A stretch of 30,463 nt of DNA, taken from contig CAYGTS010000016.1 of assembly GCA_964352905.1 (NCBI GenBank), positions 1 to 30,463 on the forward strand, given 5' to 3'. The translations under genes were made by a program, and so were the position numbers. Position 1 is the stretch's first letter, and each line of letters opens with the position of its first letter. This stretch comes from CAYGTS01 sp964352905. Lineage in GTDB: Bacteria; Pseudomonadota; Gammaproteobacteria; JAHCLG01. The notes beneath the pieces are model-generated. The model did not search any database. It was not told the DNA's origin and saw nothing but the letters and a program-made list of their open reading frames with translations. Positions 1 through 8,467 of the stretch are shown piece after piece.

Positions 1-2
1 TT

Positions 3-248
3 CCTTTTCATTACGCTGCCGGTAAAGCGAGTGCTAATGGATTAAATGCCGCACAACAATGGTGGAGTGCGCGCCAAGAAAATAGTTTTGATGCGATTTA
101 TGTAGCGCCACTTGATGCGCTTAATCATTACCGCGAAATCAGCGTCAATTTTAGTAAACAAATTGCCATTGATTACAACCCAGCCGCGAGGAAAATAACT
201 TATGCGAATCATCATGCGTCATCTTTGTTACAGCGTAATCTTGATTAG
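3..248 (+). CDS. 3' end of TraB-like conjugative transfer protein (TIGR03752-like), partial
   Basis: The reading frame is open from the window edge and ends at TAG 246-248, giving about 81 C-terminal residues (PFHYAAGKAS at the start, LLQRNLD at the end). In GI-type ICEs the gene directly before the TIGR03751 lipoprotein and the TIGR03744 ATPase is the TIGR03752 TraB-like scaffold of the transfer channel, which spans the periplasm. The assignment rests mostly on this gene order because only the tail is visible. The last ~25 codons lie in a duplicated segment whose other copy is at 4044-4119. Differences between the copies are conservative in this frame (Leu/Leu, Gln/Asn, Arg/Arg), which fits a maintained coding end. 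Confidence 0.6.
   Translation, partial: PFHYAAGKASANGLNAAQQWWSARQENSFDAIYVAPLDALNHYREISVNFSKQIAIDYNPAARKITYANHHASSLLQRNLD
173..248 (+). repeat. Direct repeat copy 1: duplicated TraB-like/lipoprotein gene junction
   Basis: Bases 173-227 are identical to 4044-4098 (55 bp). The next 21 bases match 4099-4119 with five differences, and similarity stops after that. The segment contains the end of the TraB-like gene and the start of the lipoprotein gene. The two copies bracket the SidE-like cargo gene, with an offset of 3871 bp. Confidence 0.93.
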
Positions 249-258
249 AATTAAGTGA
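202..258 (+). pseudogene. Vestigial 5' end of the TIGR03751-like lipoprotein gene
   Basis: ATG 202 starts with the same eight codons as the intact lipoprotein gene at 4073 (MRIIMRHL) and one more shared Cys. It then diverges and stops at TGA 256-258 after 18 residues, before any lipobox. This is the dead copy of the lipoprotein start left upstream of the SidE-like insertion. It may still be translated as a short peptide, but no function is expected. Confidence 0.7.
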
Positions 259-385
259 TTTTTCGATATAAATCATAAGATTAGTGGTAAAAAGTTTTAT
301 TTATGTTGCAAAACCAGGAATTGTAATATTCTGAGAGTGATAGTAAAATGTCGGCACAATTTAAAACTATAAGAAGAGAAGCGCA

Positions 386-3300
386 ATGTTTACTTTACTT
401 TCTGGTGAGTTACCTCAGATCAGATTAAATGCTTATAACAAGCCAAATATAATTACTCTTACTTTCAAAAATAAAGAAGACCTCGAAAGTGTAATAAAAT
501 TCTTTAAGGAGAAACAATATAGTTACCAGACGACAACAGATTTATGTTTAGAAATAACCACTTTTGACACAAGCAAAAGCAGTAAAAATTTTATGGTTTT
601 TTTTGAGCTGCTTGAGGCACTTGAGAAAACAAAAGAACCATTTTATGCAAGTATCATCCTTAATTTTTGTCGTCTTTTAAATATAGATTCTATCTCGCAA
701 AAGCAGGACTATACTCAATCTGATTTTGGAATATGTTTTGAATTGTTTAAAATTTGTCATACTAGTGAAGCCATGAGAGGTCAATGTGAAAGGCTCATTA
801 ATCTTATGTCGACTTTGGGGGTAGTTGATTTACCATTGAATAATGTTTCTGTCAAAATATTCTCAGCATTGGAAAAAAAATATGCTTACCGTTTTAGTGA
901 TTTCGATGCGGTAACACGAGAGATAATTCAACATTTTAAATTTTTTAGAGAAAAATGTGGCTTAGCTCATGATAAAGGCTCTATTGATTTTTTTATAACA
1001 ATGATAGAAAACGATCGTAAGCGGAAAGCATTGTATGAATTCATGCAACAAATTCTAGTCGATCATCCAAGCTTAAAATTTTCAGAAAGTGATTCACTTT
1101 TAAATATAAATAAATTACTAGATTATGGTTTTACACCAGATCTATATAAAGAGTTTATTAGCCTGCCAAGCGAAAATGGCTTTGAAGAAAACTTACGGTT
1201 ATGGGCCTTTTCTAAAGCAATAAAAATATTAATTGGAAATAACAAACTTAACAAGCTCATTTTTTCAGAAAATAATTTTGATGAAAAAAAAGCTATTGTG
1301 CAAGAAGTTTTTGGTATAACAGCAAGATATGAAAATGCAAACTTTCTATTTTGCCTTGTGAAAGAGGCGGGTGCTCTTTGTGAAATATTAAGTGGGATTG
1401 CGTCTGAAGCTATCCGCCAAATTATTATTTTATTTTTTTCATACGATCAAAATTTCCTTGAATATGGTTTTACTGAGGGTGCCTACCAAGAAATGTATGA
1501 TTTACAAGGAAGTAATAATTTTAAAAAAATCTTACGCCTTTTTGTTTCTCGACGAATACAAATGGAGTTAAATTCTGATATTGGTCTTTTATCCAGAATT
1601 AATTTTAAATCCAGCCATCAAGAAAAAAAATCTTTGGTACAAGAAATTTTGGGTGCCTCAGATAATTGCAGTCGCGTAGAAACCTTGTTTAATCTTATAA
1701 GAGATGAGGCATATATCCATGTGACTTTAGGTGTGGATTATTCTGAAGATGAGCGCGATAATATTTTAAAACATATTTCATTATATCCAGAAATTTTTGA
1801 ATATGGATTTACAAAAAATAATCATACAGATTTTTCTAGTTTTTGTGTAGATGAAAACTTTATGGCATGCTTACGCTCTTATGTTTTATCCAAAACAAAA
1901 AAATTCTTAGAAAGCAATGAGAACCACATTGGTGAGATTGCGCATGCTTTTTCTCCTGAAGAAAAAAAGCTTATTATAGAAAAAATTTTAGGTATAAAAG
2001 AAAATTGTTTTCATATAGAAACTCTATTTAATTTTGTAAAAGAAGAGATTGAAACTTGTCAAATTCAACATGGCCCATTAAGTAAAAATAAATCAACTTT
2101 ATATCTAGAGTTTTTGATGAATAAGATTATTGATATTGATGAAAAAAAATACTCTTGTTATTTAAATGAAAATAACGAATATATATTATCAATGGACTCA
2201 GGAGAACCAATTAATCTGACTTTGTTGCTAAGTAATGTTAATATGACTCATTTTTCATTGGGGAGTGAAACATTAGCCACATTAAATAAAATGTTGAATA
2301 GATTGATAGGATCATATTACTCTGTAAATCCTCAAATTTTTCATTGTGATTCTTCAGATCAATTTGCGGGGAAATTGCCCCCTTATTTATTGAGAGCCAT
2401 TCAAATTTATAACTTGAGATTTTATCAAAACTGCAATCGTTTGTTTCGTGGGGAAGTGTTGTTACAGGAGAATGACCATATAAGTGTTGGTGAAAATGTA
2501 ATTTTAAACCTTGCCTTGAACTGCATAATACATGCTGCAATTAATCAAATGCCAATAATACTTAAAGATGACACTATTTATCCAAATGAACGTGCTATTT
2601 TTAAAAAGATAGATAATGAAAATTTAAGTAAAGTAAAGGATGAAGAGCAGTATCAACAACTTTTAAATCAAGAGTTAATGGCAGGAACTATTTCACAAGA
2701 AGAATACCACCTTGTCTATACACGCTATGAATATCTATTTTTGTTATTTAGTGATTTTACTCAGTTGTTACGTGATGAAAGATTAGATGAAAAAACAGTC
2801 GAAGATAGATGTGCTAGCCGTATTATTAAGATTCCTGCGCTTACAAGTGGAAGCTATGACAAAAATGGATCACATTTTTTTAGAGATAAAGGATTTCAAC
2901 GTACTCGCTTTCATAATATACCTCATCTTTTCTCTATCGAACATTTAGTAAAGGAGAAATCTGAACGTGAAGTTATTTTGCCACAAGGCTTAACTGCTAT
3001 TTATTATAAAAGTAGTGATGGCATTTTAGATGCTAGTATTGTCTCAAGCCCTAAATTCCAAAAAAGTGATGATTATTGGTCACAACATGCTTTGCGTTAT
3101 GCTTATAAACATCATCTTAGCCAAGCATATAAACATGTAAGTGATGCCCGCACTATTGGAGATATAAAAGTTGCTCGATCTAATCATGGTTTAGCACATA
3201 CTGCGCGTGTCATGAGTTATATTCCACTAGTGATTGAATATTTTCAGATCCATGCAAAAGATGAAGGTTTCAGAGATTTTTGCCGAGACATAACGCATGA

Positions 3301-3961
3301 ACAACTGCAATTGCTCAAAATTGCCGCTGCATTTAGTGTCACAGGGCGTGAAAGTGAAGTTGGTTTTCGTGATAATTTAGAATTATATAATCAATATCGA
3401 GTTGCTTCACGTGAGCATTTTGAAGCTTATTTTAAACAAACAAGTGAAATGTTCGGTATGGAGAAATTACAAGCAGAAGAAATTGCCAGCATGAGTGAAG
3501 TTATTCAACATATGGGTAATCCCAATTATCCTAGTTTTGAAGCTAAAACAGAGTTGATGCAACAGGATAATTTTAGAACAAGAAGCTACTTTTATTATAT
3601 CTTAAGCATGGCTCATAAACTTGATTTGCCACGTTGTTATAGTAAAGAGCATTTTTTTGGTGCCTTTGGAAGTATGAATGATATATTAGATACCCCAATT
3701 GATGAAAGTAATCAAGATTTTCAGCAACTGATGCGCTACGCTATTAATCTTATGCAAGAGCAAGGTAATATGCAACATTGCGATATAACGCCAGATGGAG
3801 AGTGGGTTAATTGCCATAAATCCTATAGACCACCTTTTGGTACTTGTAGTACGTCATTTAAGGCACTTGATCGTTCTATAAGTATCGTTGCAACTCCTCA
3901 ACTTACGGAGACAATGCCTGAAGTATCAACGGCTGTAATTTCAACATCTTTACGTCGATAA
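386..3961 (+). CDS. SidE-phosphodiesterase-like large protein, probable secreted effector
   Basis: This is a 1191-residue soluble protein with no signal peptide or clear membrane segment. The C-terminal part (about residues 845-1165) resembles the SidE-family phosphodiesterase domain: an RSNHGLAHTAR motif with H934 and H938, TGRESE at 986-991, and AHKLDLPRCY with H1077. In Legionella SidE and DupA/DupB proteins, two His and one Glu in such motifs form or remove phosphoribosyl-ubiquitin. I see no R-S-ExE mono-ADP-ribosyltransferase motif, so a PDE-only activity (Dup-like, or like the lpg1496 type with extra helical domains) is more likely than full ubiquitin ligation. The N-terminal ~590 residues are helical and hold three 113-residue repeats. 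The start is ATG 386, behind a GA-rich ribosome site. The gene is AT-rich, ends in its own terminator and sits inside the conjugation operon between direct repeats, so it is cargo. The PDE call is fairly secure. Host targeting and substrate are inference. Confidence 0.8.
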   Translation: MFTLLSGELPQIRLNAYNKPNIITLTFKNKEDLESVIKFFKEKQYSYQTTTDLCLEITTFDTSKSSKNFMVFFELLEALEKTKEPFYASIILNFCRLLNIDSISQKQDYTQSDFGICFELFKICHTSEAMRGQCERLINLMSTLGVVDLPLNNVSVKIFSALEKKYAYRFSDFDAVTREIIQHFKFFREKCGLAHDKGSIDFFITMIENDRKRKALYEFMQQILVDHPSLKFSESDSLLNINKLLDYGFTPDLYKEFISLPSENGFEENLRLWAFSKAIKILIGNNKLNKLIFSENNFDEKKAIVQEVFGITARYENANFLFCLVKEAGALCEILSGIASEAIRQIIILFFSYDQNFLEYGFTEGAYQEMYDLQGSNNFKKILRLFVSRRIQMELNSDIGLLSRINFKSSHQEKKSLVQEILGASDNCSRVETLFNLIRDEAYIHVTLGVDYSEDERDNILKHISLYPEIFEYGFTKNNHTDFSSFCVDENFMACLRSYVLSKTKKFLESNENHIGEIAHAFSPEEKKLIIEKILGIKENCFHIETLFNFVKEEIETCQIQHGPLSKNKSTLYLEFLMNKIIDIDEKKYSCYLNENNEYILSMDSGEPINLTLLLSNVNMTHFSLGSETLATLNKMLNRLIGSYYSVNPQIFHCDSSDQFAGKLPPYLLRAIQIYNLRFYQNCNRLFRGEVLLQENDHISVGENVILNLALNCIIHAAINQMPIILKDDTIYPNERAIFKKIDNENLSKVKDEEQYQQLLNQELMAGTISQEEYHLVYTRYEYLFLLFSDFTQLLRDERLDEKTVEDRCASRIIKIPALTSGSYDKNGSHFFRDKGFQRTRFHNIPHLFSIEHLVKEKSEREVILPQGLTAIYYKSSDGILDASIVSSPKFQKSDDYWSQHALRYAYKHHLSQAYKHVSDARTIGDIKVARSNHGLAHTARVMSYIPLVIEYFQIHAKDEGFRDFCRDITHEQLQLLKIAAAFSVTGRESEVGFRDNLELYNQYRVASREHFEAYFKQTSEMFGMEKLQAEEIASMSEVIQHMGNPNYPSFEAKTELMQQDNFRTRSYFYYILSMAHKLDLPRCYSKEHFFGAFGSMNDILDTPIDESNQDFQQLMRYAINLMQEQGNMQHCDITPDGEWVNCHKSYRPPFGTCSTSFKALDRSISIVATPQLTETMPEVSTAVISTSLRR
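1124..2140 (+). repeat. Three tandem ~113-residue protein repeats in the SidE-like gene
   Basis: The motif YGFT recurs at residues 247, 360 and 473, exactly 113 residues apart. Each copy is followed by a helix-rich block, then (F/Q/E)EKK.(I/L)(V/I)(Q/E)E(V/I)(F/L)G, then a Cys- or Asn-rich turn and (T/F)LF.(L/F)(V/I)(K/R).E. The protein copies are diverged but clearly homologous. At DNA level the repeat is weak. Confidence 0.82.
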
Positions 3962-3985
3962 CTATCTATTCTTTTCTTTTCAAAT

Positions 3986-4023
3986 GATCAGCGCTAATAA
4001 TTTAAAAACTTTTAGCGCTGGTC
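3986..4023 (+). terminator. Terminator downstream of the SidE-like gene
   Basis: Bases 3986-3997 pair with 4012-4023 to form a 12-bp stem with one G-U pair. The core is CAGCGCTAA/TTAGCGCTG, followed by TTTATTT. It lies just past the stop codon at 3961 and would isolate the cargo gene from the lipoprotein gene downstream. Confidence 0.75.
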
Positions 4024-4043
4024 TTTATTTGTAAATATCTTAT

Positions 4044-4119
4044 TTACAACCCAGCCGCGAGGAAAATAACTTATGCGAATCATCATGCGTCATCTTTGCT
4101 TAATCGCAATCTTGATTAG
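4044..4119 (+). repeat. Direct repeat copy 2: duplicated TraB-like/lipoprotein junction
   Basis: This is the downstream partner of 173-248. It carries the working ribosome site and start of the lipoprotein gene, and in another frame an intact copy of the TraB-like C-terminus down to its TAG (4117-4119). Confidence 0.93.
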
Positions 4120-4432
4120 TCTCACGGCGTGTCACACAACCAATACGTTATTACCCGAGAACGGTCCGAGTATGGAAACGGTTTATGATAGTTTAGGACA
4201 TTCAAAAAATAATTTGGCATTAATACGCAAAAAAATACAGGCTCAATCAAAAAACATCCAGGCAAAAAAATCATCAGCATTTTATAAATTACCGAACCCC
4301 GATTTAACCCTGTATGTGTTTCCGCATTTTAGTGGTCAAGAGCAATTACCGGTGCCAGGTTATAACACGGTTATTAGTGCTTATGAACATGATTATTATG
4401 GATTAGCGAGTGAGCGTAATGAAAATCACTAA
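4073..4432 (+). CDS. ICE-type conjugative transfer lipoprotein (TIGR03751-like)
   Basis: This 119-residue protein has a short basic N-terminus, a hydrophobic stretch and a lipobox LTAC with Cys at residue 20, so it is an outer- or periplasm-facing lipoprotein. The mature part starts with short polar sequence and contains a helical, Lys/Gln-rich segment (NNLALIRKKIQAQSKNIQ). Length, lipobox and position directly before the VirB4-like ATPase match the TIGR03751 lipoprotein of GI-type secretion systems, thought to serve a VirB7-like role in the outer-membrane core. GAGG at 4059-4062 supports ATG 4073; ATG 4085 is an alternative. The 3' end overlaps the next gene, implying translational coupling. 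Its 5' end lies within the duplicated segment, so its original promoter and upstream neighbour have been separated by the SidE-like insertion. Confidence 0.82.
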   Translation: MRIIMRHLCLIAILISLTACHTTNTLLPENGPSMETVYDSLGHSKNNLALIRKKIQAQSKNIQAKKSSAFYKLPNPDLTLYVFPHFSGQEQLPVPGYNTVISAYEHDYYGLASERNENH

Positions 4433-7046
4433 AAAAGCGATTGCGCGCGGTTATGAACGTCATCCGAGCTTAACCGACTTTCTACCGTGGCGTGATTTTA
4501 ATGCCAAACATCATCTTTTTTTATTGCAAGACAACCAAACGTTAGCGATGGGCTTTAATTTAACGCCTATTCCTTGTGAGGCGCGCCCGGATGACGTGTT
4601 AGCTAGTTTAGTCAACAGCGTGCGGCAAGCCTTGCAAAATGCCATTCCCTTAGAAAAAGACGATCCGTGGGTGGTGCAATTTTATGTCAGTAAAAATCAT
4701 TCGTTAAAATCCTTGCAAAAAAATCTACAAGATTATATTCCACCTTCACAGCAAGCTAATCCTGTAACTGCAGCGCATTTTGAGCATGTAAAAAAACATC
4801 TGGAGTGGATGAGTCAAGAAGAAGGTGTTTTTTTCGATGAATTAGTCACCAATCAACCCTTTCGTGCAGGGGTTACCGAGGCGCGTTTAATCGTGTATCG
4901 CCCTAAGCATCACAGCAAAAAAATGAAACAGCGTAATTATCTCACTGAAATCGTTAAAATGGGTCGTAAACTTTCTGATCAATTACAAAGCTGTGGGGTT
5001 AAAGTTAAACCTTTAACGGCTCATGATTTTTTGTTGTGGATGACCGCCTGGTTTAATCCTAACCCTAAACAAACCAACGGTGATGTTGATGCGCTGATTA
5101 AACTACGGCAAAGCCAGAATAAAAAACTCACCGGCTGGGATTTAAGCGAGCAATTGTTTTTTAATAATCCCGGATCGTTTCAAGACGGTTGGTTATTTGA
5201 TGGTTGGCCACATAAAGTTTTACCCATTCAAAGTTTAAATGCCGAACCTGCAATCGGGCACCTTACCGCTGAGCGCAAACGCGGTAGTGACGAAAAATTA
5301 TTTACTTTGATTGATCAACTACCTCACGGTACAGTATTTTCCTTGCACATTGTTTTTCAAGCACAACAACAGGTGCAACAACATTTACAATGCGTGTTAG
5401 ACAGCGCAATTGGCAAACATGCCAAAGCACTCGCTGTTAAACAAGAAATTGCCGATGCTGAATCTGCGATCGTGAATGGTGATTATTTATTACCGATGAG
5501 CATGGCGGTTTTTCTGCGCGGTAAAAATCATGACGAACTTACACAACACCAAGCACAAATTGAAGTGTTATTAAATAGTAATGGTTTTAATGTCATGAGT
5601 GAAGACAATGTTTTTCCGATTGATGCCTATTTACGCTATTTACCGATGTGCTATGACTTTCAGTTTGATCAAAAATATTTATATCGCGCGCGTTATATCT
5701 TACTCAGTGACATTGCAAAATTATTACCGCTGTATGGGCGCAGTCGCGGCACGCAACACCCTGGCATATTATTTTGGAATCGTGGTGGTGAGCCGTGGCT
5801 AATTGATTTTTTAAAAGACAAAACTAAAAATGCGCATTTATTGTTACTCGGTGAAACCGGTACCGGTAAATCGAATTTATTAGCGTTTTTAATCATGCAA
5901 ACGCTCGCCTTATACCAACCGCGCTTTTTTATTATCGAAGCCGGTGGCTCGTTTGATTTATTAGCTGATTATTGCCAAAGCTTAGGGCTTACAGTTAATA
6001 AAATCAAAATCGATCCCAAAAAACCAATTGCCTTAAATCCGTTTGCTAATGCCTTAAGTGTTTTGCAACAAGGCGATCAGCATGATGAAGATAGTCGCGA
6101 TCCGCTTGGTGAAATGTTACTCGCAGCCATGATCATGATCACCGGTGGGGAGATACAAGAGCAAGCACGCATTACTCGCGCCGATCGCATGTTAAGCATG
6201 GATGCGATTTTATTAGCCGCTAAAACTGTTGCAGAAAATGCCAAACCACAAATGCTTGCCAGTGATTTAGTGGAAGCGTTAATTAATATCGCGCAAACGT
6301 TAGATCCCCATAATGATCGTGCCAAAATTAAACGTGCCAAAGAAATGGCCGATAGCTTGCGCTACTTCACGCATGATCCGGTATCAAGCCAATTTTTTAA
6401 TCAAGCAGGCACTCCTTGGCCGAATGCCGATGTCACATTGGTTGATTTAGGCTTGTTTGCCCAAGAAGGTTATGAAGCGCAACGCGCGATTGCTTTTAGT
6501 GGATTAATTGCCAAAGTATTGGCGCTTGCTGAACACAACCAATACAGCCAACGCCCGATGATTTTACTTGGTGATGAAGTTCACATTTTGCTGAAAATTC
6601 CACTCTTAGCGATGATGTTGACGCGAGTTTCTAAAATGGGCCGCAAATTAGGTTTATGGCTATGGCTTGCGACACAAAACATGCGTGACTTTGCCGATGA
6701 ATCACACAAAATGCTGGCTATGATTGAACATTGGATTTGTTTAGCGCTACCACCGGATGAAATCGATCAAGTCGAGCGTTTTAAAACCTTAACCCCAGAA
6801 CGCCGCACGTTATTATTATCGGCGCAAAAAGAAAGTGGCAAATACACCGAAGGCGTGATTTTAAACAGTTTATTGCAAGGTTTATTCCGCAACATTCCAC
6901 CGCGATATTACCTAGCACTTGCGCAAACCGAGCAACAGGAAAAACATCAACGCTTGAAAATCATGCAACAATTACATTGCAGTGAGTTAGAGGCGGTTGA
7001 GGTGGTGGCGAGGGAGATGATTAGAGAAAAGTTGCAGAGTGGTTAA
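4419..7046 (+). CDS. Conjugative transfer ATPase, TraC/VirB4-like (TIGR03744/PFL_4706-like)
   Basis: This 875-residue cytoplasmic ATPase powers assembly of, or transport through, the conjugation channel. A Walker A motif GETGTGKS lies at 478-485. The Walker B strand MILLGDE has D719 and E720. These are followed by a GRKLGLWLWLATQN segment typical of VirB4/TraC proteins, and the N-terminal ~450 residues form the TraC-type domain. Length and gene order match the PFL_4706 family. GTG 4410 is an in-frame alternative start, but ATG 4419 has the better-placed purine tract. Either way the start overlaps the lipoprotein gene. The stop codon lies inside a strong terminator hairpin, so transcription of the operon may end here, although the rest of the transfer genes lie downstream past an inverted cargo gene. 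Confidence 0.9.
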   Translation: MKITKKAIARGYERHPSLTDFLPWRDFNAKHHLFLLQDNQTLAMGFNLTPIPCEARPDDVLASLVNSVRQALQNAIPLEKDDPWVVQFYVSKNHSLKSLQKNLQDYIPPSQQANPVTAAHFEHVKKHLEWMSQEEGVFFDELVTNQPFRAGVTEARLIVYRPKHHSKKMKQRNYLTEIVKMGRKLSDQLQSCGVKVKPLTAHDFLLWMTAWFNPNPKQTNGDVDALIKLRQSQNKKLTGWDLSEQLFFNNPGSFQDGWLFDGWPHKVLPIQSLNAEPAIGHLTAERKRGSDEKLFTLIDQLPHGTVFSLHIVFQAQQQVQQHLQCVLDSAIGKHAKALAVKQEIADAESAIVNGDYLLPMSMAVFLRGKNHDELTQHQAQIEVLLNSNGFNVMSEDNVFPIDAYLRYLPMCYDFQFDQKYLYRARYILLSDIAKLLPLYGRSRGTQHPGILFWNRGGEPWLIDFLKDKTKNAHLLLLGETGTGKSNLLAFLIMQTLALYQPRFFIIEAGGSFDLLADYCQSLGLTVNKIKIDPKKPIALNPFANALSVLQQGDQHDEDSRDPLGEMLLAAMIMITGGEIQEQARITRADRMLSMDAILLAAKTVAENAKPQMLASDLVEALINIAQTLDPHNDRAKIKRAKEMADSLRYFTHDPVSSQFFNQAGTPWPNADVTLVDLGLFAQEGYEAQRAIAFSGLIAKVLALAEHNQYSQRPMILLGDEVHILLKIPLLAMMLTRVSKMGRKLGLWLWLATQNMRDFADESHKMLAMIEHWICLALPPDEIDQVERFKTLTPERRTLLLSAQKESGKYTEGVILNSLLQGLFRNIPPRYYLALAQTEQQEKHQRLKIMQQLHCSELEAVEVVAREMIREKLQSG

Positions 7047-7070
7047 AAAATTAATCACTCTGCAATTTTT
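7032..7070 (+). terminator. Strong terminator overlapping the ATPase stop codon
   Basis: TTGCAGAGTG (7032-7041) pairs perfectly with CACTCTGCAA (7056-7065). The stem continues through a G-U pair and TTAA/TTAA to an AAAA loop, giving about 15 bp, followed by TTTTT. The TAA stop (7044-7046) is in the stem. Confidence 0.8.
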
Positions 7071-7107
7071 GTTGATATAATTTACTCACTAAAAATAAAT
7101 TATGGTT

Positions 7108-8322
7108 TTATCTTCCTGGTCTGGGAGATGAACTTGGACAAGGTTTAACTGAGTCTGGAATGGCTTCAAAACCTAGGGTATTTAATAACTCATTTAAAAA
7201 ATCGCGATCAAAATTTTTGGTAGCTTGATCATTCCAGCGTGGATTGGTACCATCTTTTTCAACAGAAATACAGCCAGTTTGTATCAAAATATAACCTAAT
7301 AAAGTTGGGTATTGCTGTATATTTTGGCGTAGAGAACTTTTCTCTGTAGAATTAAAATTACAGCTTCCTAACTCTAAATTACTAAAGCTCATTCTTAATG
7401 CTGTTTGTGTACTGGGATTGACTAAACTAGACCATTCAGTCTTTTTGAAAAAATTCAAGATAGCATTTCTTTTAATCATATTAAATTCTTGAGTAAGATA
7501 GTTCAATACATCAGAATTTCCTCTTGCAGCAGCTCCTGTTGCTTCAGCTAGTAAACCAGCTTTTTTACATTGTAATATTTGGTTGAAAAGCTGTGGCTTA
7601 CAAAATTTAAATCCTTGGAGAAAGGTAATAGCACTTAATATTTCATCTGTATGTATTTTGCTTAGTATAATATTAAAATACCAATCGATCTGTTTGGATT
7701 TTTTCTCGTCATCTGTATAATGAAGTTCCCATATTTTCTGTACTGCATTTTTAGCACCAACAGAAAGGAGCCAGTGAAGAACATTATCTATTGAATATAG
7801 GTTTGGTAAATTTTTGATACATTCAGCTAGATTAGAGTTATCTTGGAAAACTAATACTAATTGCTGTGGCAGAAACATCATGCCAGGAGGCAGGCGTAAA
7901 GATTGTGGATACTCAAAGGCGTTACCAACAGCTTCATTAGTCAATATCAAATAAATAAGTTTTTCAAGTCGTGGTAAATTCTGAAATGCTGGGTTAGTCT
8001 CTGCCTCCTTTTTAAAAAGTGCTTCAAGAGTAGTTTTATCTCTTGGTAGTGTTGTTAGATATTCAAGAGTAACTGAATCACCAGGGTCTTTTGTTTCTTT
8101 TTCTCTGAGGCTTCGGATAGTGTCTACTATATCTTTTTCTCGATCATTTTGGAATTTAGCAAAAACTTCTTCGGGTGTTGAACTTGTATATTGAACCAAT
8201 AAATTTGTGTTATTTCTTTCTAATACTTCTCTTTTTAACAGAACAGCAGTTATTAAACTAAAATCTTCTCTTTCTTTGGATTTGGCAGCTCTTACAGCAG
8301 CAAATAATTTACTGAAACTCAT
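7108..8322 (-). CDS. Unrecognised 404-residue protein, probable cargo or effector
   Basis: I do not recognise this protein. It is soluble, largely helical, rich in Asn, Lys and Leu, with no signal peptide and no membrane helix. A stretch near residues 250-290 (LLAEATGAAARGNSDVLNYL) has the feel of an ankyrin- or other helical-hairpin repeat, but there is no convincing array. The tail is short and disordered (PSSSPRPGR). ATG 8322 is chosen over ATG 8334 because GAGG lies six bases before it. The gene is antisense to the conjugation operon, AT-rich compared with its neighbours, and bounded by the ATPase terminator and a bidirectional hairpin. A TATAAT box lies at 8376-8371 on its strand. By analogy with the SidE-like gene nearby it may be a secreted effector, but that is context only. 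Confidence 0.75.
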   Translation of the reverse strand: MSFSKLFAAVRAAKSKEREDFSLITAVLLKREVLERNNTNLLVQYTSSTPEEVFAKFQNDREKDIVDTIRSLREKETKDPGDSVTLEYLTTLPRDKTTLEALFKKEAETNPAFQNLPRLEKLIYLILTNEAVGNAFEYPQSLRLPPGMMFLPQQLVLVFQDNSNLAECIKNLPNLYSIDNVLHWLLSVGAKNAVQKIWELHYTDDEKKSKQIDWYFNIILSKIHTDEILSAITFLQGFKFCKPQLFNQILQCKKAGLLAEATGAAARGNSDVLNYLTQEFNMIKRNAILNFFKKTEWSSLVNPSTQTALRMSFSNLELGSCNFNSTEKSSLRQNIQQYPTLLGYILIQTGCISVEKDGTNPRWNDQATKNFDRDFLNELLNTLGFEAIPDSVKPCPSSSPRPGR

Positions 8323-8370
8323 ATGTAACCTCATGTAATTATTGTTATTTTGTTAATGCAGGGAAATGCA

Positions 8371-8376
8371 ATTATA
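8371..8376 (-). promoter_or_regulatory. Candidate -10 box for the reverse cargo gene
   Basis: On the minus strand the six bases read TATAAT, about 50 bases before the chosen start at 8322. No good -35 is visible at the usual distance. Confidence 0.4.
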
Positions 8377-8434
8377 GAAATCAACTACAATTTCTAGTAT
8401 TAACTATATTATGATAAAAAAAGATTAAAAAAAA

Positions 8435-8467
8435 ATGGGTAATTTTTACCCATAAAAAAGCTTTTTT
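8435..8467. terminator. Bidirectional hairpin bounding the reverse cargo gene
   Basis: ATGGGTAA (8435-8442) pairs with TTACCCAT (8446-8453). Read on the minus strand the hairpin is followed by a run of nine T, a classic terminator. On the plus strand it is followed by the palindrome AAAAAAGCTTTTTT (8454-8467). It separates the cargo unit from the transfer genes to its right. Confidence 0.65.

Noticed and set aside
249..385. Promoter or PmrA-type box before the SidE-like gene
   Set aside because: TTGCAA and TAATAT-like hexamers occur but with wrong spacing, and no paired TTAAT box is present.
386..3961. Search for a SidE-type mono-ADP-ribosyltransferase motif (R-S-ExE)
   Set aside because: No suitable triad is seen. 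The only ESE-like motif, in TGRESE, belongs to the PDE domain.
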